Of a stretch of 64,000 nucleotides of DNA, positions 35,461 through 42,379 are shown piece by piece. Position 1 is the stretch's first letter. Every line of letters begins with the position of its first letter. The position numbers and the translations under genes are program-made. The DNA is from Blautia sp. MSJ-19 (GTDB lineage Bacteria; Bacillota; Clostridia; Lachnospirales; Lachnospiraceae): contig NZ_JAHLQA010000039.1 in assembly GCF_018918125.1 (NCBI RefSeq), positions 62,001 through 126,000 on the forward strand, in the 5' to 3' direction. Below the pieces are notes generated by a model. It made no database searches and was not told the DNA's origin. It saw only the letters and a program-made list of their open reading frames with translations.

Positions 35461-36634
35461 ATGAAACGCCGTGTTTCTAGTTGTTTTGGATAGCTTTGGT
35501 ATTGGATATGAGCCCGATGCTGCTGATTTTGGAGATGGTGGGAGTAATACCCTGGCATCTGTTATAAAATCTGAATTTTATCATACACCAAATATGAAGA
35601 AGCTTGGTTTTTTTAATATTGATGGTGTAGAAGTTGGGGAAAAAGAAAAGAATGTGGCAGGGGCCTATGGCAGAATGCGTGAAAAGTCCAGAGGAAAAGA
35701 TACAACTGTAGGACACTGGGAAATAGCGGGAGTTGTGTCGGAAAAACCATTACCAACATATCCGGACGGATTTCCGAAGGAAGTACTGGATAAATTTTCT
35801 GCACAGACAGGACGAAAGATTTTGTGTAATAAACCCTATTCTGGTACAGAAGTCATCAAGGATTATGGAAAAGAACAGGTGGAGACAGGTGCTCTGATTG
35901 TTTATACGTCAGCAGACAGTGTATTTCAGATTGCTGCGCATGAAGATGTGGTGCCGTTGGAAGAATTATATAACTATTGTAGGATTGCAAGAAAGATTCT
36001 TGTTGGAGAACATGGTGTTGGCAGAGTCATTGCCAGACCATTTATCGGAGAGTATCCGAATTATGTGAGAACAGCAAACCGTCATGATTTCTCCCTCACT
36101 CCGCCGAAAGATACGATGCTTGATGTGCTTGACAAAAATGGTTTTGACACAATCAGTATCGGTAAGATTTATGATATTTTTGCAGGCAGGGGAATTAAAA
36201 AGAGCATATCAACCAAGGGCAATACAGATGGTATTGGGCGTTGGTTTGAAGAACAGAAAGAAGATTTCAATGGAATTTGTTTCTTGAATCTTGTTGATTT
36301 TGATATGCTGTATGGACACAGAAATAATGTTGACGGATATGCAAAAGCAGCTACAGAATTTGATGAAGCTCTAGGCAAATTTATGAGCCAGATGCGGAGC
36401 GAAGACATTTTGATTATTACAGCAGACCATGGATGTGATCCGGGATTTAAAGGAACAGATCACACGCGAGAGTATACACCGATGCTGATGTATGGCAAAG
36501 ATGTAAAATCAGGTGTAAATCTTGGAACAAGATTATGTTTTGGCGATATTGGTCAGACGATCCTTGATATATTTGGAATCGATGAAAATGTTCAAGGGGA
36601 AAGTTTTTGGAATGAAGTAAAACAAGAGAAGTGA
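35461..36634 (+). CDS. deoB: Phosphopentomutase (copy 1), start region shifted
   Basis: Converts (deoxy)ribose-1-phosphate to the 5-phosphate. The main frame runs from a GTG at 35471 (MFLVVLDSFGIG) to 36634, 387 residues, with the alkaline-phosphatase-fold metal sites DSFGIG, TTVGHWEI and ADHGCDP all present. The well-spaced ribosome site (AGGGAGAG) belongs to the ATG at 35461, whose frame reads MKRRVSSCFG then stop. Removing one C at 35469-35470 would give MKRVFLVVLD, which matches the start of copy 2 ([13 protein letters not shown]). So either one base was inserted and expression is impaired, or translation starts at the GTG. A terminator follows. Confidence 0.85.
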
Positions 36635-36652
36635 ATACAGATATGAATAACG

Positions 36653-36697
36653 AAGAGGAATTACATCTGTCTATGTACAAATGTAATTCCTTTTTCT
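36653..36697. terminator. Hairpin terminator between deoB and the convergent Bro-N pseudogene
   Basis: GGAATTACAT pairs with ATGTAATTCC and is followed by five Ts. It can act on both strands. A related hairpin (GGAATTGCATCTG... ending in AATTCCTTT) recurs at 37690-37730 on the far side of the Bro-N gene. Confidence 0.85.
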
Positions 36698-36699
36698 AG

Positions 36700-37588
36700 T
36701 TATGATTTGTTTTCGTTGTTATCAGGATTTTGTGTTTCTGCTACATTTTCTATCATGTCAACGACTACGGTATTAAGTTGTGTGGCATTCTGCGATGTAA
36801 TGACTGGACGGCCGGTATCTTTTTCAATATCCTGTCGAACCTGCCCGGCATAGCTGCCGCCACGTCGGGCAATCTTCTGATTTTCAGAAAAGCCTTCCGG
36901 CTGATGTGCTTTTGACAGTTCTGTTGTTGTTGCCTCTGCTAACATATTCAGCACAATTTCCATCGTGCTCATATTATCGCGGAGATTTTCTTTTTTCAGA
37001 CCTTTCAAATTTTTATATTGTTGAGTAGTCATGCCGGACCATGCTTTTGTGATTTCATCGGTGAGAATGGCGTACTCTTTGCCTTGCCGTACGCCCCGTT
37101 CCTGCCATTCGGTGGGTAAGTTCATGTTCATTACGGACACGGATGGAGAGGAGCCGCTGGTGAATCCAGTCGGTATCATAGCCTTTTTTCTGATAAGTTT
37201 CTAATGCTCGGTCGATTGTCTGTTCCGGGTCAATAGTTTCTTCAATACGCTCCCGGCCGACCTGAGCCAACCACAGCTTGAATGGTTCGGCCTTTGGTGA
37301 TGGAATGGACTGAATGATACGTAAAAGCTGTTCAGCCGTGGCCGCCAATACTTTACGTTTTTTTCCGGTTGCACCAATCATTGCTACCTGGGGACAATTT
37401 GTCCCCAGGTAGCTTGCAAACTGTTCATCACGTTTGCGCATTTTTTTGAGGTAGTCTGTTGGATTGGAGCTATCCGTCAGGACAGCGATAACATCCACAA
37501 CAGAGAAATACCATTCTTCCTCTTCTTCGTTCCATGCGGTGCGTATTTTCCTATTTTCAAAAAGCTGGATGGAATTATTTTCGCTCAT
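36700..37588 (-). pseudogene. Bro-N/antirepressor-type gene, frameshifted
   Basis: Begins MSENNSIQLF behind CCAAGGAGGTTGAAACAC and encodes a BRO family N-terminal domain (about 1-110: IRTAWNEEEEEWYFSVVDVI, SNPTDYLKKMRKRD, LLRIIQSIPSPKAEPFKLWL). The first frame ends at 37055. The C-terminal region continues in another frame down to 36700 (TEWQERGVRQGKEYAI, ITKAWSGMTTQQYK, NMSTMEIVLNMLAEATTTE). The frames switch near 37105-37140, where intact relatives read through SIRVRNEL into the EWQERGV segment. Such proteins come from phages and mobile elements. Probably inactive. Confidence 0.8.
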
Positions 37589-37650
37589 GTGTTTCAACCT
37601 CCTTGGAGTATGGATTTTAATCAACAAGTTATAAATGGCCGAATGAATAC

Positions 37651-37690
37651 CTTGAAAAAACAAAAGCGGAAATCATATTAGAAATTTCTA
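37651..37690. repeat. Direct repeat B, left copy (Fic islet boundary)
   Basis: About 40 bases beginning CTTGAAAAAACAAAAGCGG and running through AATCATATTAGAAATTTCTAA; matches 38922-38962 with two differences. Together the copies bracket the Fic gene. Confidence 0.85.
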
Positions 37691-37730
37691 AGGGAATTGC
37701 ATCTGTTTGAGTACGGATACAATTCCTTTC
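37690..37730. repeat. Direct repeat A, right copy (hairpin like the deoB terminator)
   Basis: GGAATTGCATCTG followed by GGATACAATTCCTTT, a diverged copy of the hairpin at 36653-36697. The two copies bracket the Bro-N pseudogene. Confidence 0.75.
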
Positions 37731-37749
37731 AATTATTAAAAAGCTATAA

Positions 37750-38808
37750 TTACGCTTTCTTTTTCATATACATTGTTTTGCGTCCTGCTCCAGTTCGTAT
37801 TATAGCGCCTTCATCGACCAGTTTTTTTAGTGCAGATTCTACTGAGGAACTTCCAAGACTAGGGCAGGCAATCAGTGCATCTCGTTTTGAAAACTTTCCA
37901 AGTGTATTTTCTGTATACGTTTTTACAATGTCATATGCATTGCTCTTTTTTCCAATTTTTTCAGCCAGCATGATTCTTGATTCAAACTCTCTATAGCATG
38001 CCAGGATAATTCCCAACATATATTTAATAAATGGCTTAGAATTATTTTCTCCCTCATACCAATTTTGATCAGCTTTCTGCAGAACTTCATAATATGTTTC
38101 CTTTGTATCTGCGATAGCTTTTTCTATACTGATGTACTGACCAACAATATATCCGCTTCGATATAAGAGTAACAAGGTTAATAATCTGCTCATTCGTCCA
38201 TTTCCGTCATTGAATGGATGAATGCATAGAAAATCTAATATAAAGTTTGGTATCAGGATGAGTGGATCTACAATACCATCGCCTATCGCTTTATTATATT
38301 CACTGCAAAGCCGTTCTACTGCGTCTGGAGTCTCATACGGTTCTAATGGTTTAAACAAAACCATCTTTTCACCATTTTCAAGCATCATATCAATCTCATT
38401 TGGAGTGGTCTTATATTTACCTCCATAAGAAAATGCAGTATGTTTTAACATTTCACCATGAAGCTGTAAAATGTAATTACTTCTCACCGGAATTGATTCA
38501 TAAGCTTCATGGACGATATTCAGAACATTACGATAACCAAGTATTTCTTCTTCAGCTCTATTCTTAGGTGTCGTTTTATTATCCACCAGTTGTTTTAATC
38601 TTGCGTTTGTCGTCACAATGCCTTCTATCTGGTTTGAACTTTCCGTACTTTGTATTTTTGCAATCTCAATTAAGCGACTAAGCTCAACAGGCTTTTGCCT
38701 TAAATACAAATCTTGTTTTCCTTTATATTCATGGATTTGTGCAACATATGCTAAAATTTCGTTATCCCAAGTTCTTTCTTTGAGTTTAGAATAATCAAAT
38801 GTTCTCAT
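37750..38808 (-). CDS. Fic family protein, class II with N-terminal inhibitory motif
   Basis: A 352-residue Fic-domain protein; most such enzymes transfer AMP to a hydroxyl of a target protein. The active-site loop HPFNDGNGRMSR (H197-R208) is complete. An (S/T)xxxE(G/N) inhibitory helix, SNQIEG (S58-E62-G63), lies N-terminal to the Fic core, which is the class II arrangement and implies autoinhibition. A C-terminal winged-helix-like segment (about 285-345, SKRDALIACPSLGSSSVESA) resembles those of Fic-HTH proteins. The target is unknown. It lies between two 40-bp direct repeats next to tRNA-Arg. Confidence 0.9.
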   Translation of the reverse strand: MRTFDYSKLKERTWDNEILAYVAQIHEYKGKQDLYLRQKPVELSRLIEIAKIQSTESSNQIEGIVTTNARLKQLVDNKTTPKNRAEEEILGYRNVLNIVHEAYESIPVRSNYILQLHGEMLKHTAFSYGGKYKTTPNEIDMMLENGEKMVLFKPLEPYETPDAVERLCSEYNKAIGDGIVDPLILIPNFILDFLCIHPFNDGNGRMSRLLTLLLLYRSGYIVGQYISIEKAIADTKETYYEVLQKADQNWYEGENNSKPFIKYMLGIILACYREFESRIMLAEKIGKKSNAYDIVKTYTENTLGKFSKRDALIACPSLGSSSVESALKKLVDEGAIIRTGAGRKTMYMKKKA

Positions 38809-38921
38809 TTAGGATTCCTTTCTCCCAGAATCTTTTTTATTCTCCCAATAATAACGCTACTTTGGGAGAAAAACAAGCGCTAGGGATAATATTATTGTTG
38901 TTCTAATTTCATAGTTAATAT

Positions 38922-38962
38922 CTTGAAAAAACAAAAAGCGGAAATCATATTAGAAACTTCTA
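38922..38962. repeat. Direct repeat B, right copy, also the tRNA-Arg terminator arm
   Basis: The right-hand copy of the repeat at 37651-37690. Here AAAAGCGGAA (from about 38935) pairs with TTCCGCTTTT (to about 38978); on the minus strand this is a hairpin followed by a T-rich run, placed just after the tRNA gene. The left copy lacks the second arm, which suggests that it was copied or left behind by integration. Confidence 0.8.
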
Positions 38963-38984
38963 ATACATTCCGCTTTTGTAGTAC

Positions 38985-39056
38985 CGTCCCGTGCGGGAAT
39001 CGAACCCACATCAGACGCTTAGGAGGCGCCCGTTCTATCCATTAAACTAACAGGAC
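38985..39056 (-). tRNA. tRNA-Arg (anticodon CCT)
   Basis: A cloverleaf forms on the minus strand: acceptor stem GTCCTGT with ACGGGAC, D-arm with GTTT/AGAAC, anticodon stem GGCGC/GCGTC around loop CTCCTAA (39019-39025, anticodon CCT at 39021-39023), and T-arm GTGGG TTCGATT CCCGC. The discriminator base is G and CCA is not encoded. It reads the AGG arginine codon. Confidence 0.96.
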
Positions 39057-39264
39057 ATAACTTATATATGAACCAGTGCATCAGCATCAGTCCACGTAGA
39101 ATTGTACTATATCTTTATAAAAAAAACAAGACCTTAACGGCAGAATAAAAACTATAGAATTTATATAAACATAAGTACTCTTTATGGCATGAATATGGTA
39201 TGATTCAGTTATAATAAATGGGGATATTTCCAGGAAGCTACAAGGCGGAAATGGAGGGATTTAC

Positions 39265-40044
39265 ATGAAGAACTATTCAGAAGATGCAAATAAGCAGTAC
39301 CATATTCAGGTAGGCAAAGGAGAAGTAGGACGTTATGTGATCTTACCGGGAGATCCAAAGCGTTGCAAGAAAATCGCACAGTATTTTGATGATCCCGTGT
39401 TGATAGCAGATAACAGAGAATTTGTAACATATACCGGAACATTGGATGGGGTAAAAGTAAGTGTCACTTCAACCGGTATTGGCGGACCGTCTGCATCAAT
39501 TGCATTGGAAGAACTTTACCGCTGCGGGGCAGACACCTTTGTTCGCATCGGAACCTGCGGTGGCATGCAGCCAGAAGTCAAAAGTGGTGACATTGTAGTC
39601 GCAACAGGTGCTATCCGCATGGAGGGAACAAGCAGGGAATATGCACCGATCGAGTTTCCGGCAGTTGCAACATTAGATGTGATTAATGCTCTTGTAGAAG
39701 GAGCAAAGAAAGAAGGCTGTGCATTTCATACAGGTGTTGTACAGAGTAAGGATTCTTTTTACGGACAGCATGAGCCGGAAGTGAAGCCGGTCAGCTATGA
39801 GTTGATGAATAAATGGGAAGCATGGAAACGAATGGGATGCCTTGCTTCAGAGATGGAATCAGCAGCACTGTTTGTTGTGGGAAACTATTTAAGAGTGCGT
39901 GTAGGGGCATGCTTTCTGGTACTTGCAAATCAGGAAAGAGAAAAACTTGGGCTGGAAAATCCTGTCGTGCATGATACAGATAAAGCTGTTCAAGTGGCGA
40001 TACAGGCAATTCGTGAGCTGATTCAGAAAGATCAGAATAAGTAA
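39265..40044 (+). CDS. udp: Uridine phosphorylase
   Basis: A 259-residue nucleoside phosphorylase of the NP-I family, cleaving uridine (and often deoxyuridine) to uracil and ribose-1-phosphate. Motifs: [41 protein letters not shown] and the ribose-binding SEMESAALF; the insertion [10 protein letters not shown] is typical of the uridine type. ATG behind GGAAATGGAGGGATTTAC. First gene of the udp-cdd-deoB cluster. Confidence 0.92.
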   Translation: MKNYSEDANKQYHIQVGKGEVGRYVILPGDPKRCKKIAQYFDDPVLIADNREFVTYTGTLDGVKVSVTSTGIGGPSASIALEELYRCGADTFVRIGTCGGMQPEVKSGDIVVATGAIRMEGTSREYAPIEFPAVATLDVINALVEGAKKEGCAFHTGVVQSKDSFYGQHEPEVKPVSYELMNKWEAWKRMGCLASEMESAALFVVGNYLRVRVGACFLVLANQEREKLGLENPVVHDTDKAVQVAIQAIRELIQKDQNK

Positions 40045-40101
40045 CCATAACCGGTGTGTAGAAAGAACAATAGTACATGACTTGGAAAGGCAGGCAGAAT
40101 C

Positions 40102-40521
40102 ATGGACAAGAAACAGATTGAAGAAATGATTGATCTGGCAATCAAACAGATGGATTATTCTTATGTACCGTATTCTCATTTTCATGTGGGGGCGGCACTT
40201 CTGGCAAAAAATGGTAAATATTATACTGGATGCAACATTGAAAATGCTGCTTATACACCGACAAACTGTGCCGAGAGAACTGCTTTTTTTAAGGCAGTCA
40301 GTGAAGGTGTGAAGGAATTTAAGGCAATCTGTATCGTAGGTGGTAAAGATGGTGTTCTGACGGAGTATGCGGCACCGTGCGGCGTGTGCAGACAGGTCAT
40401 GATGGAGTTCTGTGATCCGGAAACATTCCAGATCATTCTGGCAGTCAGCAAAGATAAATACGATGTCTTTACTTTAAAAGAACTTCTTCCACTTGGATTT
40501 GGACCGGCAAATCTGGCATAA
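40102..40521 (+). CDS. cdd: Cytidine deaminase
   Basis: A 139-residue tetrameric-type deaminase converting (deoxy)cytidine to (deoxy)uridine, which feeds uridine phosphorylase. The zinc site is intact: NCAERTAFF (Cys and catalytic Glu) and PCGVCRQV. ATG behind GGAAAGGCAGGCAGAATC, 57 bases after udp. Confidence 0.96.
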   Translation: MDKKQIEEMIDLAIKQMDYSYVPYSHFHVGAALLAKNGKYYTGCNIENAAYTPTNCAERTAFFKAVSEGVKEFKAICIVGGKDGVLTEYAAPCGVCRQVMMEFCDPETFQIILAVSKDKYDVFTLKELLPLGFGPANLA

Positions 40522-40567
40522 TCTAATAGAATATCCGCCTGATGTGAACAGGTAGAAAGGAAGGCTT

Positions 40568-41758
40568 ATGGAAACGTATAAGAGAGTATTTGTGATCGTT
40601 CTGGATTCCCTTGGAATCGGTGCAATGCCGGATTCTGAGAAATTTGGTGACAAGGGTGTAGACACATTTGGACATATCCTGGATAAGATGGGAACTTTGG
40701 ATATTCCCAATCTTCAGAAGCTTGGAATGCTGAATCTGCACAAAGGTGGCAATATGGAAGGTGTAGAGAATCCGATTGGCCGTTATATGAGAATCGGTGA
40801 AACCAGCAATGGTAAAGATACAATGACCGGACACTGGGAAATGATGGGAATCTACACACAGAAACCGTTTATTACATTTACAGAAACAGGATTTCCAAAA
40901 GAATTGATCGATGAACTGGAGAAGAGATGTGGTAAGCGTGTCATTGGTAATAAGAGTGCCAGTGGTACAGAAATCATCGAAGAACTTGGCGAAGAAGAAA
41001 TCAATACAGGTGCGATGATTGTTTACACTTCTGCGGATTCAGTTATGCAGATCTGTGGAAATGAAGAGACGTTTGATCTTGCAAATCTGTATCGTTGTTG
41101 TGAGATTGCCAGAGAGTTGACAATGAAAGACGAGTGGAGAGTTGGGCGAGTCATTGCGAGACCTTATGTCGGAAAGAAAAAAGGCGAGTTCAAGAGAACC
41201 AGCAACCGTCATGACTATGCACTTAAACCAACCGGCAGAACAGCCTTGAATGCGTTAAAAGACGCAGGACTTGATGTAATTGGCGTTGGCAAGATCAATG
41301 ATATTTTCTGTGGGGAAGGAATTACACAGACCTATCATTCCGACAGTTCTGTGCATGGTATGCAGCAAACGATTGAAATCTGTAAAGAAGACTTTCACGG
41401 CCTCTGTTTTGTCAATCTGGTGGATTTTGATGCACTGTGGGGACACAGAAGAAATCCGGAAGGATATGGACATGAGATTGAGAAATTTGACAAAGGTCTT
41501 GGGACTCTTATGAATGAGCTGAGAGAGGATGATCTTCTGATTCTGACAGCGGATCACGGAAATGACCCGACTTACACTGGAACGGATCATACGAGAGAAT
41601 ATGTGCCATTTATTGCATATTCAAAGAAAATGAAAGAGACCGGAGCAATCGAGAATCAGGATACATTTGCTGTGATCGGTGCATCAATTGCAGAAAATTT
41701 TGGTGTAGAGATGCCGGAAGACACAATTGGAAAATCAATTTTGAAAGATTTAATGTAA
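40568..41758 (+). CDS. deoB: Phosphopentomutase (copy 2)
   Basis: A 396-residue phosphopentomutase with an ordinary start ([18 protein letters not shown]) behind GAAAGGAAGGCTT. The metal-site motifs are [23 protein letters not shown] and TADHGNDP. It completes the pyrimidine nucleoside branch by making ribose-5-phosphate. It is clearly related to, but not a recent copy of, the enzyme at 35461-36634. A strong terminator follows. Confidence 0.96.
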   Translation: METYKRVFVIVLDSLGIGAMPDSEKFGDKGVDTFGHILDKMGTLDIPNLQKLGMLNLHKGGNMEGVENPIGRYMRIGETSNGKDTMTGHWEMMGIYTQKPFITFTETGFPKELIDELEKRCGKRVIGNKSASGTEIIEELGEEEINTGAMIVYTSADSVMQICGNEETFDLANLYRCCEIARELTMKDEWRVGRVIARPYVGKKKGEFKRTSNRHDYALKPTGRTALNALKDAGLDVIGVGKINDIFCGEGITQTYHSDSSVHGMQQTIEICKEDFHGLCFVNLVDFDALWGHRRNPEGYGHEIEKFDKGLGTLMNELREDDLLILTADHGNDPTYTGTDHTREYVPFIAYSKKMKETGAIENQDTFAVIGASIAENFGVEMPEDTIGKSILKDLM

Positions 41759-41766
41759 GTAAAAAA

Positions 41767-41805
41767 GTCAGGGGCTGTGACTTTCTTCCACGCCCCTGAC
41801 TTTTT
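41767..41805 (+). terminator. Rho-independent terminator after deoB copy 2
   Basis: GTCAGGGGC pairs with GCCCCTGAC, then five Ts. Confidence 0.92.
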
Positions 41806-41809
41806 ATGC

Positions 41810-42042
41810 TTTATGATGGAAATGAGTGAGTACCGGAGTACAGATTCGAGAGGCTGATGGTAACGATCGCCCGTATCTGCTTTTGCGTTTGATTCCAGTA
41901 GAATATATGCAGCGTGCATGGATCTGTCGAAAGAAGACATTGATTTGAGTGCACTTCAGCCGGAAGCATGCGGATGAGGCGGCAAATGCATTTGTTGAAC
42001 AGTGTGTGTGAGTCTGCTGGAAGCAGTGTGCAGGAGTTTTTG
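41810..42042. pseudogene. Probable eroded coding sequence, unassigned
   Basis: About 230 bases of coding-like composition broken by stops in every plus-strand frame. Short readable pieces are MDLSKEDIDLSALQPEACG and DEAANAFVEQCV, in different frames. I cannot assign a family. It lies just before the riboswitch promoter and may be a remnant of a gene once attached to it. Confidence 0.3.
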
Positions 42043-42071
42043 TTGAAAAGCATACAGTTTGATGATATACT
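42043..42071 (+). promoter_or_regulatory. Promoter of the riboswitch-hybrid kinase transcript
   Basis: TTGAAA (42043-42048), 17-base spacer, TATACT (42066-42071). The predicted start lies about 25 bases before the riboswitch core. Confidence 0.75.
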
Positions 42072-42104
42072 TTTAACAAAGCGTTGCATTTTGAGGCGTT
42101 AAAT

Positions 42105-42180
42105 AAATATTGGGCAAAGCAGTCGAAAGGCTGTGACGCAAAGCTATAGGGCCTGTAAGATGGTAGCCAGTTGCAGAAAC
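42105..42180 (+). ncRNA. Cyclic di-GMP-I riboswitch (GEMM-I)
   Basis: The core matches the GEMM-I consensus in order: GGGCAAAG, a P1b stem GCAGTC-GAAA-GGCTGT closed by the GAAA tetraloop, the invariant GACGCAAAGC, GGGCCT, and the receptor-side GGTAGCCAGTTGC. This RNA class binds the second messenger c-di-GMP. It lies between a promoter and a terminator, in the leader of the hybrid kinase gene, so c-di-GMP should control whether that kinase is made. Whether ligand binding turns expression on or off cannot be read reliably by eye. Confidence 0.9.
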
Positions 42181-42271
42181 AGGAATTGACCGAGCTGACA
42201 GCGAGGGATAACTTCTTGTCCGAAAGGCAGGAAGGTAGAACTGAGAAAGACTAGAACAACTTGAAGTTACA

Positions 42272-42316
42272 GGGAAACACCAGAGGTATCTATATCCTAT
42301 GGTGCTTCCCTTTTTT
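42272..42316 (+). terminator. Riboswitch-controlled terminator
   Basis: GGGAAACACC (42272-42281) pairs with GGTGCTTCCC (42301-42310) with one mismatch, then six Ts, 64 bases before the kinase start. AACTTC near 42211 and GAAGTT near 42262 could form an upstream alternative pairing that competes with it. Confidence 0.8.
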
Positions 42317-42379
42317 CGTCTTAAGACAGAATTTACAGATGCAGTCCCTATGAAACAAAACAGGAGAGATAACAGGAGC

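Larger units (their letters stand above)
38809..39264. other. Gap with tRNA-Arg and the udp upstream region
   Basis: Besides the tRNA and repeat B there is an imperfect inverted repeat (TTCTCCCA near 38831-38858 with TGGGAGAA near 38872-38879) upstream of the Fic gene. A TATAAT box (39210-39215) lies 50 bases before udp. I see nothing else. Confidence 0.5.

Noticed and set aside
36653-38978. Integrative element with its own integrase at tRNA-Arg
   Set aside because: There are direct repeats and phage-like genes, but no integrase, transposase or excisionase is visible, so only repeat-bounded cassettes are claimed.
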